Shown: positions 42,366-50,015 of the stretch, piece after piece | Numbering within the stretch: the first letter of the stretch is position 1 | How the letters are laid out: each line of letters opens with the position of its first letter | Assembly: GCA_020073265.1 (NCBI GenBank) | Contig: JAIQFN010000003.1 | Coordinates: 1 to 64,000 of the forward strand | Origin: Terriglobia bacterium | Lineage (GTDB): Bacteria > Acidobacteriota > Terriglobia > Bryobacterales > Bryobacteraceae | Direction of reading: 5' to 3' | Length of the DNA: 64,000 nt | The notes under the pieces: generated by a model | Database searches by the model: none | Told to the model about the DNA's origin: nothing | What the model saw: the letters and a program-made list of their open reading frames with translations, nothing else | Position numbers and translations under genes: made by a program

Positions 42366-43348
42366 TGGCACACGTCGCGAACTACTCGGCTGAGAAGCTG
42401 ACCGCGGACTCCACCGGAATTGTCCGCCTCACCGACGCCGCGCACCACATCGAGGTTTCGATTTGCCCGTCCATCGGCAACATCGCTTACGACATGCGCG
42501 TCAACGGCAAGCCCATCCTGATGCCGCCGGATGGAACGCTCGCCGAATGGAAGACCAAATCTGCGCAAGCCGGCATCCCCTTCCTCGCCCCTTGGGCCAA
42601 TCGCATGGATCCCGATTCGTTTTGGGCGAACGGCAAACAGTACTTTCTCAATCCGGGCGCGGTCCATCTCCGCCGCGACGCGAACGGCCTGGCAATCCAC
42701 GGCCTGCTCTTGTTCGCATCCGCCTGGCACATCGCCGAAGTGCGCGCCAGTGACGACGGAGCCGAAGCAACCAGCCGTTTGGAATTCTGGAGACACCCGG
42801 AGTGGATGGCGCAATTTCCATTCGCCCACACCATCCAAATGACACACCTGCTCTCCGGCGGCGTGCTCGAAGTCCGCACCAGTATCGAGAACCACTCGCA
42901 TGATCCAATGCCCCTCGCGATCGGCTTCCATCCCTGGTTCCAGATTCCCGACTGCCCTCGCGACGAATGGACCGTGCATCTCGCCGTGCGCGATCACTAC
43001 GCGCTATCGAACAAGCTGGTACCGACCGGAGAAAAGAGTCCAGCGAATCTGCCCGAGGTCATCTCACTGCGCGGCCGCCAGATCGACGACGTCTTCGGCG
43101 GCGTGAACTCGGACGACGAGTTCTGGGTGGAAGCGAAGGGACAACGAGTCTCCGTACGCTTCGGACCCAAGTTTCCCATCGCGATCGCCTACGCGCCCGA
43201 GACCCGAAACGTAGTATGCTTCGAGCCGATGACCGCCATCACCAACGCCTTTAACCTGGCCCACGCCGGCGCGTATCACGATCTCCCGTCCATCGCCCCC
43301 GGCGCAAAATGGACCGACAGTTTCTGGGTCCGCCCCACCGGATTCTAG
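42365..43348 (+). CDS. Aldose-1-epimerase-like protein
   Basis: This 327-residue protein has the galactose-mutarotase beta-sandwich: FLAPWANRM near residue 75, the catalytic-type His in NGLAIHGLL, IGFHPWF, and near the end the Glu-bearing NVVCFEPMTAITNAF. It should interconvert anomers of a free sugar or sugar derivative. GTG 42365 overlaps the upstream stop. No sugar-operon genes flank it, so the substrate is open. Confidence 0.88.
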   Translation: MAHVANYSAEKLTADSTGIVRLTDAAHHIEVSICPSIGNIAYDMRVNGKPILMPPDGTLAEWKTKSAQAGIPFLAPWANRMDPDSFWANGKQYFLNPGAVHLRRDANGLAIHGLLLFASAWHIAEVRASDDGAEATSRLEFWRHPEWMAQFPFAHTIQMTHLLSGGVLEVRTSIENHSHDPMPLAIGFHPWFQIPDCPRDEWTVHLAVRDHYALSNKLVPTGEKSPANLPEVISLRGRQIDDVFGGVNSDDEFWVEAKGQRVSVRFGPKFPIAIAYAPETRNVVCFEPMTAITNAFNLAHAGAYHDLPSIAPGAKWTDSFWVRPTGF

Positions 43349-43389
43349 CTATGCAATGCATGCCTTTTGAAAAACCCAGTGACGCACTC

Positions 43390-43436
43390 GTGGCGCACGC
43401 ACTCGTGCGTGCCGCGTCGGCACTCCTGCCGACGCC
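43390..43436. repeat. Dispersed double-hairpin repeat, copy A
   Basis: A 47-base unit with two stem-loops: CACGCA-CTCG-TGCGTG, then GCGTCGGCA-CTCC-TGCCGACGC. It is the partner of 13123-13169. It lies in the gap before the SDR gene and has no other visible content. Confidence 0.7.
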
Positions 43437-43445
43437 CGGTGAAAC

Positions 43446-44201
43446 ATGCGCGGACTAACCGGCAAACCCGCAATCCTGACCGGCGGTGCAAGCGGCATCG
43501 GCCGCGCCGCCGCCATCCGCCTGGTCGAAGAAGGCTGCATCGTCGGAATCTTCGATCTCAACGAGACCGGCGCCAGCGAAACCGTGCGCCTCTGCTCGAA
43601 CGGTCCCGGCAAAGCGCTCCCCTACAGCGTGGACATCGCAGACTACGATCAAATCCGCGAAGCAGTCAGCACCTTCGAATCCACCGCCGGCCCCACCGCG
43701 CTGCTCGCCAACATCGCCGGCTGGGACCAGGCCTTGAACTTCCTCGACACCACCGTCGACTTCTGGGACAAAGTGATCCGCATCAATCTCTACGGCCCCC
43801 TCAACCTGCATCACATCGTAGTGCGCGGGATGGCCGAGCGCGGCTTCGGCCGTGTCGTGAATGTCTCCTCCGACGCCGGACGCGTAGGATCGTCCGGCGA
43901 ATCCGTCTACTCAGCCTGCAAGGGCGGAATCATCGCGTTCACCAAAACGCTGGCGCGCGAGCTGGCCCGCCGCGGCGTCACCCTCAACGTGCTCTGTCCC
44001 GGGCCAACCGACACGCCGCTGCTCGCCTCCATCGCGCACGCGACACCCAAACTCACTGAAGCGCTCGCCCGCGCGATTCCGATGGGCCGCCTCGGCAAAC
44101 CCGACGACTACGCCGGCCTGATCGCCTTCCTGTTGAGCGACGACGCGGCCTTCATCACCGGCCAGACCATCAGCGTCTCCGGCGGCCTTACAATGAGCTG
44201 A
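43446..44201 (+). CDS. Short-chain dehydrogenase/reductase
   Basis: This 251-residue classical SDR has the cofactor motif [18 protein letters not shown] in place of NNAG, the catalytic Ser and Tyr-x-x-x-Lys in NVSSDAGRV and VYSACKGG, and the C-terminal [13 protein letters not shown]. It oxidises or reduces a hydroxyl/keto group, probably on a CoA or aromatic-pathway intermediate, given that an enoyl-CoA hydratase gene follows after five bases. Confidence 0.92.
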   Translation: MRGLTGKPAILTGGASGIGRAAAIRLVEEGCIVGIFDLNETGASETVRLCSNGPGKALPYSVDIADYDQIREAVSTFESTAGPTALLANIAGWDQALNFLDTTVDFWDKVIRINLYGPLNLHHIVVRGMAERGFGRVVNVSSDAGRVGSSGESVYSACKGGIIAFTKTLARELARRGVTLNVLCPGPTDTPLLASIAHATPKLTEALARAIPMGRLGKPDDYAGLIAFLLSDDAAFITGQTISVSGGLTMS

Positions 44202-44206
44202 CAGAC

Positions 44207-44998
44207 ATGGACTACACGCGACTCAAATTCGACCGGCCGCATCCCAAAGTGCTCCGCATCACCATGGACAACGGCAAAATGAATTCGGCCGACCGCGCCA
44301 TGCACGCCGAGCTCACTCAAATCTGGCGCGACATCGACGCCGACCCCACCGTCAACGCCGCGATCCTGACCGGCGCCGGAAAAATGTTTTCGGCCGGCGG
44401 CGACTTCGGAATGATCCAGGAAATCATGCGCGACTTCGACACCCGCACGCGGGTCTGGAAAGAAGCGCGCGACCTGGTCTACAACCTGATCAACTGCTCG
44501 AAACCCGTGGTTAGCTCCATGCGCGGCGTCGCGGTGGGCGCGGGCCTGGTCTGCGGCCTGCTGGCCGACGTCTCCATCGCAGCCAAAGACTGCCGCATCA
44601 TCGATGGACACACACGGCTCGGAGTCGCGGCCGGCGACCACGCCGCCATCGTCTGGCCTCTACTTTGCGGTATGGCAAAAGCGAAATATTACTTGCTGCT
44701 GTGCGATCAGCTTTTGGGCGACGAGGCCGAGCGCATCGGACTCATCAGCCTCGCAGTGGATGACAGCGAGCTGGACGCGAAGGCGTTGGAAGTCGCGACG
44801 CGCCTGGCCGAAGGCGCGCAGAGCGCTATCCGCTGGACCAAGTACGCCCTCAACAACTGGCTCCGCCAAGCCGGCCCGGTCTTCGACACTTCGCTCGCTC
44901 TCGAGTTCCTTGGCTTCTCCGGATCGGACGTTAAGGAAGGACTCGCGGCGCACCTTGAAAAACGCAAACCGGCATTCCCGCCCGACTCGGCGCTCTGA
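44207..44998 (+). CDS. Enoyl-CoA hydratase/isomerase family protein
   Basis: This 263-residue crotonase-fold protein has [38 protein letters not shown] (the oxyanion hole region) and [18 protein letters not shown]. The usual glutamate of hydratases at the second position is not obvious ([11 protein letters not shown] instead), so it may be an isomerase, decarboxylase or ring-cleaving relative. It lies in an apparent two-gene unit with the SDR. The substrate is unknown. Confidence 0.9.
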   Translation: MDYTRLKFDRPHPKVLRITMDNGKMNSADRAMHAELTQIWRDIDADPTVNAAILTGAGKMFSAGGDFGMIQEIMRDFDTRTRVWKEARDLVYNLINCSKPVVSSMRGVAVGAGLVCGLLADVSIAAKDCRIIDGHTRLGVAAGDHAAIVWPLLCGMAKAKYYLLLCDQLLGDEAERIGLISLAVDDSELDAKALEVATRLAEGAQSAIRWTKYALNNWLRQAGPVFDTSLALEFLGFSGSDVKEGLAAHLEKRKPAFPPDSAL

Positions 44999-45051
44999 GT
45001 TCCGCCGATTCCGGTATATACTGGCAACTGCTCCAGACCAAAGGAGGACTG

Positions 45052-45588
45052 ATGTTGAAGATACTGACCGGCGCCCTGGCTCTGACGCTTCAGGTACACG
45101 CCGCAAATCAGCCCGCAACCGATGTGACCAACGCCGACATTCAGAAGGCCTTGAAGAAAACAGCTTCAGCGGTGGTGAGCGATCAGCAACTGCGCGTGGT
45201 CGACATTGACGGCGAGTATAACGTCGCCGTCGGCGCGCTACATCGCGCCAGGCTAGCAGCCACGGCGTCGGTAGCGGGCCTGACGCACAGCAGGATCACC
45301 GAGATCTATCACGTCATCGAAGGAAGCGGCACGCTGGTGACCGGGGGCACGCTGAAGAACGCGAAGGAGTCGCCGCCCGACGGCGAGATCGTGAAAGTTC
45401 TGGCCGGCCCGGGACTCACCGGCGTCATCGAAGGCGGTGTCAGCCGCAAGGTAGGACCGGGCGATGTGATCATCATTCCGCCCGGCACTCCGCACGGGTT
45501 CAGCGAAATCACCTCGGACCAGATTGTGTACGTCGTCACGCGAATGGATCCTCACAAAGTTCTCCCGGCCGGTTATGTCGCCAAGTAA
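45052..45588 (+). CDS. Secreted cupin-domain protein
   Basis: This 178-residue protein has a weak signal peptide ([13 protein letters not shown]) and one cupin barrel: [22 protein letters not shown] (residues 81-102, first motif) and [18 protein letters not shown] (second motif), with His and Glu able to bind a metal. It could be a small-molecule binder or dioxygenase-like enzyme. AGGAGG lies before ATG 45052, and TATACT at 45017-45022 may be its -10 box. The amidohydrolase gene begins 14 bases inside its end. Confidence 0.85.
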   Translation: MLKILTGALALTLQVHAANQPATDVTNADIQKALKKTASAVVSDQQLRVVDIDGEYNVAVGALHRARLAATASVAGLTHSRITEIYHVIEGSGTLVTGGTLKNAKESPPDGEIVKVLAGPGLTGVIEGGVSRKVGPGDVIIIPPGTPHGFSEITSDQIVYVVTRMDPHKVLPAGYVAK

Positions 45589-46939
45589 AGCAGCTCTGTT
45601 CGGCGCGTTGATCGCTGCGTCTCTGCACGCGCAGACGCAACCGGCGGTGGCCGCGCTGCCCTCGGCCTGGGTCCTGCCGCCGCCCGCTCAGCCGGCGCCC
45701 GATCAAGTGATCGCGGTGCGCGCCGGCCGGCTCTTCGATCCGAAATCGGGAACGCTGCTCGCGAACCAGGTCATCGTCATTCGCGGCGACCGCATCACCG
45801 ACGTCGGCCCCTCGGCGCAGATTCCATCCGGCGTGCGAGTGATCGACTTGAGCCGCGCCACCGTGCTTCCGGGATTGATCGACACGCATCTGCACGTGAT
45901 GGATGGGAACCCCTTGACCGCGCCGGGCGGTCCCGGGATCGCTCCCGGCGCAGCGCCGCAAGGACCCGCCGCGCAGACGCTGCAGTATCGCGAACTGGTG
46001 GCGCTCATCAATGCACAGCGCGACCTGACCGCGGGCTTCACCACCATCGTGGACCTGATGTCGCACGGCGGCTGGTACGGCACGGTCGATCTTCGCAACG
46101 CCATCAACAACGGCCTGGTGCAGGGCCCGCGCATGCAGGTGGCCGGGCCGGGCATCGTGAATACCAACAAAGGAAACGTGCCGTTCAGCCCGGGCGCGCC
46201 CATCGCCAACGTTGGCGCACAGGTGGCGAATGGCACTGAGGCCGTGCGAGAAGCGGTCCGCGAGCAGGCCCACTACGGCGTCGATTGGATCAAGATCTAC
46301 AGCACCGAAGAATACTATTTCAAACCCGACGGCACGATGGTGAATACTCCGTCGTTCTCGCTCGAAGAAACGCAAGCCATCGTGGATGAGGCGCATCGCA
46401 AAGGCCTGAAGGTGGCTTGCCACGCGTATGGCGGCGAAGGTCTGCACAACTGCATCGCCGCGGGCGTGGATGTTCCGACGCACGCCGTGGATCTGGACGA
46501 CGACGCGCTGAAGCTGCTGCTCCAGAAGCATCTGCCGCTCACCTCGACGTTCTTCGATCTCAGCATCGAAGACGCGCGCGAATTTCGGCGCTGGAACAAC
46601 AGCCGCTGGCGCATGATGGAGAAGAGCTGGAAGAAAGCGCTGGCCGCGGGAGTGACGCTGCCGTTCGGAAGCGGCGCCGGACCTTTCCCGCACGGCACGC
46701 AAGTGAACCAGTTCGCCTACTTCGTGAAGTGGGGCATGCCGCCGGCGCGCGCGTTGCAGGCGGCGACCAGCGTGGCCGCGAATCTGATCGGCTGGCAGGA
46801 CCAGGTGGGCAGCGTCGAAAAAGGCAAGTTCGCCGATCTGGTGGCGGTGTCCGCCGATCCGCTCGCGGACATCACCGAGATGTCGCGCATCAAGTTCGTC
46901 ATGAAGGGCGGACAGGTTGTGCGCAACGACATGAAGTAG
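45575..46939 (+). CDS. Secreted amidohydrolase-family protein
   Basis: This 454-residue protein has a signal peptide ([16 protein letters not shown]) and the imidazolonepropionase-like amidohydrolase fold: VLPGLIDTHLHVMDG (HxH), DWIKIYST (metal-bridging Lys position), LKVACHAYGGEG and VPTHAVDLDD. The fourth metal ligand, normally Asp in FG(T/S)DAG, is replaced: the sequence reads FGSGAG at 46664-46681. Either it is a different-mechanism or inactive member, or another residue substitutes. It starts 14 bases within the cupin gene, so co-translation is likely. Confidence 0.87.
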   Translation: MSPSKAALFGALIAASLHAQTQPAVAALPSAWVLPPPAQPAPDQVIAVRAGRLFDPKSGTLLANQVIVIRGDRITDVGPSAQIPSGVRVIDLSRATVLPGLIDTHLHVMDGNPLTAPGGPGIAPGAAPQGPAAQTLQYRELVALINAQRDLTAGFTTIVDLMSHGGWYGTVDLRNAINNGLVQGPRMQVAGPGIVNTNKGNVPFSPGAPIANVGAQVANGTEAVREAVREQAHYGVDWIKIYSTEEYYFKPDGTMVNTPSFSLEETQAIVDEAHRKGLKVACHAYGGEGLHNCIAAGVDVPTHAVDLDDDALKLLLQKHLPLTSTFFDLSIEDAREFRRWNNSRWRMMEKSWKKALAAGVTLPFGSGAGPFPHGTQVNQFAYFVKWGMPPARALQAATSVAANLIGWQDQVGSVEKGKFADLVAVSADPLADITEMSRIKFVMKGGQVVRNDMK

Positions 46940-46944
46940 CCGGC

Positions 46945-47315
46945 TCAGCGCGAGCCGGCGGCGGGATCGAAAGACAGTTTGTAATTCATGATGTAGTGCA
47001 GCATGCCGCGTTCAGCCCGACTGAGTCCGTAGGATTTTGCCTCCTGCAACGCTTGCTGATTCCGCCAGTGATCGTGCGTGATGCGATAGCAGGCGATCAC
47101 GGTGCCGCAGCGGTTGGATGTTCGGTCGCCGGCCGGAGGTCGATAACCAGCTTGATCCCCAAACCGGCAAGACTGGTCCATCCGGCCGGCGCAGGTTGTC
47201 CGCCTCGATAAATGTGTTCGTTCACGCGGTGGAAGTTGGGAACGCCAGGCGCGCTGGTATCGGCGGCGCACGCAGCGGAGGCCGCGAAAACCAGAATCAG
47301 TACCACACGTTTCAT
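46945..47315 (-). pseudogene. Broken secreted dual-specificity-phosphatase-like gene
   Basis: The frame from ATG 47315 gives a signal peptide and the N-terminal part of a DSP/CDKN3-like phosphatase (FHRVNEHIYRGGQPAP, LGIKLVIDLR) and then hits a stop. The C-terminal part (GTVIACYRITHDHW, QALQEAKSYGLS) continues in another frame down to 46945. The central region, including the catalytic HCxxGxxR loop, is missing, with the junction around 47100-47125. It is therefore a frameshifted deletion remnant. Its start overlaps the stop of the PQQ dehydrogenase gene (ATGA). Confidence 0.75.
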
Positions 47316-49144
47316 GGCAGTGCGAACGCGATCACGCCGTCGCTCGATGGTCCGCGCCGCAAGTGGCCCGGACCGCCCGCGACGATCACTACATATTGTT
47401 TACCATTGCGGCCCTGGTAGGTGATGGGAGTGGCGTTGCCGTCGGCGTCCAGTTTGGTTTCCCAGAGCATTTTGCCGGAGCGTGAATCGAAGGCGCGGAA
47501 GTGTTGATCGTTGGAAGCGCCGATGAAGATGACGCCGCCCGCCGTAGAAATGCCGCCGCCGAGATTCGTCGCGCCGGTGTTCTTCAAGCCCTTGGCTTCC
47601 AGCTCTTCATAGGAACCCAGCGGAACCCGCCAGGCGATGTCGCCGGTCTTGGTATCGATGGCGGCCAGTTCTCCCCAGGGCGGTTGATTGCACGGATAGC
47701 CGTCTTTGTCGACGAAGCGCGAATAAGCGAAAGTGTTCCGGTAGGGCATGGGCGATCCGGGAGGCGTGGGCACCATTTGCCCCATCTGGCCGAGGTTCGA
47801 AAAGTTCACGATGATGTAGCCGAGCTTCGGATCGTAAGACACACCGGCCCAGTTGGCGCCGCCGATGGAGCTGGGGAACGTCAGACGCGGCTCCTTGTCG
47901 CTGAAGGGCGTAAAGGGACCGAGCGTTTTGTATTTTTCAAACTGCTCGACGCAGTAGGCGTGCGACTCGGGCGAGATGTTGGAAAGCTCGTCCTTGGTGA
48001 GGTTCATGCGCGAAAGCAGCGGAGGCTTCAACGGGAAGGGCTGCGTGGGCCAGGTTTCCTCACCGGGAACGTCGCTCTTGGGGACCGGACGCTCTTCGAC
48101 GCCCCAGATTGGTTTGCCGGTGGTGCGATCGAGAACGTACAGGAGTCCGTTCTTGGAAAACTCGGCGATGGCGGCGACGCGCTTGCCGTTGAGCGTTGCT
48201 TCGACCAGGGCGGGCGGCGCCGAGGCGTCCAGGTCGAAAACATCGTGGTGGACCATCTGGAAATGCCAGCGCAATTTTCCGGTGGCGGCGTCCAGGGCGA
48301 CAACGCTGTTGGCGTACAGGTTCTGCCCCTTGCGGTCGGCGCCATAGAAGCTGTCGGCCGGATTTCCCAGCGGGAGGAACGCCAGGCCGTGTTCGACGTC
48401 GACAGTGACGCCGCCCCAAGCGCTGGGGCCGGCGCGATCCTTCCAACCGTTGGGTCCCCAGGTTTCATTGCCAGGCTCGCCGGGTTGAGGCACGGCATGG
48501 AAGCGCCAGACCAGCTTGCCGGTGAGAGCGTTGAAGGTGCGCGGATCGCCGCTGGGACCTTTGGTAGGACCTTCCTGCGTGGAAGGCCCGAGGATGATCA
48601 GGTTCTTGTAGATCGCGGGCGGCGAGGTGATGGCGTAATGCGCGCGCGGGTAATCGTCGGCCACGCCGGCGCGGAGATTCACCTCGCCGTTGTCGCCGAA
48701 GTCAGGCGCGGGCTTTCCGGTTTTCGCCTCCAGCTCGATGAGGCGCGCGGCGGTGGCGAGGACGATGCGCGGCGGATGTTGTTTGTCGCCGACCCAGAAA
48801 GAGACGCCGCGATGCTCGGAGACGCGCGGAGTTTTCGGATCGTAGGTCCAGAGTTCCTTGCCGGTGTCGGCCTGCAGAGCGATGACGCGATTCTTCTGCG
48901 AGGCGAAGTACATGACGTTGCCGATGACGATGGGGGTTTCTTCCCAGGTGCCGCCGGGGTCGCCGGTGTGATAGGTCCAGGCGACGGCGAGTTTTCCGAC
49001 GTTGCGGGGGTTGATCTGATCGAGGGGAGAATATTTTGTGCCGCCCGGATCGCGGCCGTAAGCGGGCCAATCGGCGGCATCCTGCGCGGCGACCGGCAGG
49101 CAGGCCAGCGTGCTAGCGAGCAGAGCTAAACAGATTTTTCCCAA
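47312..49144 (-). CDS. PQQ-dependent dehydrogenase, periplasmic
   Basis: This 610-residue quinoprotein has a signal peptide (LALLASTLACLPVAA) and eight-bladed propeller features: DWPAYGRDPGGTKYSPLDQI, WETPIV-like WEETPIVIG, GGVTVDVEHGLAFLPLGNP, HHDVFDLDASAPP and GGANWAGVSYDP. It should oxidise alcohols or sugars in the periplasm, passing electrons to quinone or cytochrome. No heme c domain is present in this protein. Similar dehydrogenases are abundant in Acidobacteriota. The substrate is not predictable. GGAGG lies before ATG 49144. Confidence 0.92.
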   Translation of the reverse strand: MGKICLALLASTLACLPVAAQDAADWPAYGRDPGGTKYSPLDQINPRNVGKLAVAWTYHTGDPGGTWEETPIVIGNVMYFASQKNRVIALQADTGKELWTYDPKTPRVSEHRGVSFWVGDKQHPPRIVLATAARLIELEAKTGKPAPDFGDNGEVNLRAGVADDYPRAHYAITSPPAIYKNLIILGPSTQEGPTKGPSGDPRTFNALTGKLVWRFHAVPQPGEPGNETWGPNGWKDRAGPSAWGGVTVDVEHGLAFLPLGNPADSFYGADRKGQNLYANSVVALDAATGKLRWHFQMVHHDVFDLDASAPPALVEATLNGKRVAAIAEFSKNGLLYVLDRTTGKPIWGVEERPVPKSDVPGEETWPTQPFPLKPPLLSRMNLTKDELSNISPESHAYCVEQFEKYKTLGPFTPFSDKEPRLTFPSSIGGANWAGVSYDPKLGYIIVNFSNLGQMGQMVPTPPGSPMPYRNTFAYSRFVDKDGYPCNQPPWGELAAIDTKTGDIAWRVPLGSYEELEAKGLKNTGATNLGGGISTAGGVIFIGASNDQHFRAFDSRSGKMLWETKLDADGNATPITYQGRNGKQYVVIVAGGPGHLRRGPSSDGVIAFALP

Positions 49145-49461
49145 GGCAACCTCCGCGTGAGCCCACCATGTTGGCAGCGCGCGGCGGGATTTGTCAATTG
49201 GGTTACGCTACCCGGCCGCGGCTGGTGGGCAAGTCGCGGTATTTTGCGCGCGCGGCGATTATTTTTTTCGCAGGCCTGGACTCTGAAATTCTGACAAACG
49301 AAGCCATGCGGCGGCGGAGCGCGGCGCGAGAGCCGTTCGGTTCCAGACTAACCGGCGGAGGTGCGTGTTCGATCGCGGAGGCGGCGCAAAGCGAAGTTGG
49401 GGAAGGAGAAAGAATTGTGGCGGCGGAGCGAACGGAAGGATACGCAGGCCAGATACCTTGA
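49145..49461. other. Intergenic region between PQQ dehydrogenase and antitoxin
   Basis: No real gene is seen. It has three short GCGGCGGAGCG-like repeats and purine-rich stretches. It should contain the dehydrogenase promoter on the minus strand, which I cannot place. The antitoxin operator begins at 49462. Confidence 0.4.
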
Positions 49462-49490
49462 TGTCCGACAAATCGTTAAAATGTCGGACA
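49462..49490. promoter_or_regulatory. Palindromic operator over the antitoxin start
   Basis: TGTCCGACA (49462-49470) and TGTCGGACA (49482-49490) form a perfect 9-bp inverted repeat with an 11-base spacer. The right arm overlaps the ATG of the ribbon-helix-helix gene, so binding of the antitoxin would block transcription or initiation. Confidence 0.6.
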
Positions 49491-49741
49491 GGATGAAAGA
49501 TCGAATTACCGTCCGGTTCCCTGCTGAACTGCGGCGACGGCTGAAGGCCGCTGCCGAGCGCAGTGGAACCCGGGAGTCCGATTTGATTCGGGAAGCGGTG
49601 GATCGCCAACTCGCAGCAGAGGACGTCGAGGTCACCGCATACGCGCGGGCCAAGAAGGCTGGGCTGATCGGAGTTGTGCGGGGAGCAAGACGTGATCTCA
49701 GCACGAATCCAAGACGATTTGCTGGATTCGGTGACTTTTGA
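49481..49741 (+). CDS. Ribbon-helix-helix antitoxin-like protein
   Basis: This 86-residue protein (or 82 from ATG 49493) starts with the RHH beta-strand MKDRITVRFPAEL, then two helices (RRRLKAAAERSGTRESDLIR, EAVDRQLAAE) and a Lys/Arg-rich tail. This is the CopG/VapB type of antitoxin that binds its own operator and a PIN toxin. A perfect palindrome covers its start. The gene that follows with overlapping stop and start is a decayed PIN toxin, so this antitoxin may be an orphan. Confidence 0.75.
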   Translation: MSDRMKDRITVRFPAELRRRLKAAAERSGTRESDLIREAVDRQLAAEDVEVTAYARAKKAGLIGVVRGARRDLSTNPRRFAGFGDF

Positions 49742-49878
49742 AGGCCCAGGTATTCGTGGACACCTGCCCGATCGTTGCCATCCCCGCACAGCATGAGGAG
49801 TGCGTCGAGCGGTTTCGGGGCATCCGAGGGCCGCTGCTGGGCGTCTTCTCGCCGCTTGCACCCAAGTTGATACGATAA
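49738..49878 (+). pseudogene. Decayed VapC-type PIN toxin remnant
   Basis: From TTG 49738, overlapping the antitoxin TGA, the frame encodes KAQVFVDTCPIVAI, the first PIN strand with its Asp, then HEECVERFRGIRGPLL, and stops after 46 codons. Normal VapC proteins are about 130-140 residues. The distal acidic residues are absent, and the first helix seems shortened after IVAI. I read it as a truncated toxin. Confidence 0.68.
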
Positions 49879-50015
49879 GGCGGATGCAAGTTGATCCAGC
49901 CAAGTTGCGAGACCTTGCGGTGAGTCCTACCGCGGCCTGGTACCGTCAGGATCCAGCGAGTCTGGCCGCATTCCGAATATCGGCGCCAGTAGGATGGCGG
50001 TGCAATAGAGGATCA

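Noticed and set aside
49145-49461. Small open frames in the gap before the antitoxin
   Set aside because: They are Arg-rich, lack ribosome sites and show no domain. The repeated GCGGCGGAGCG is low-complexity GC sequence.
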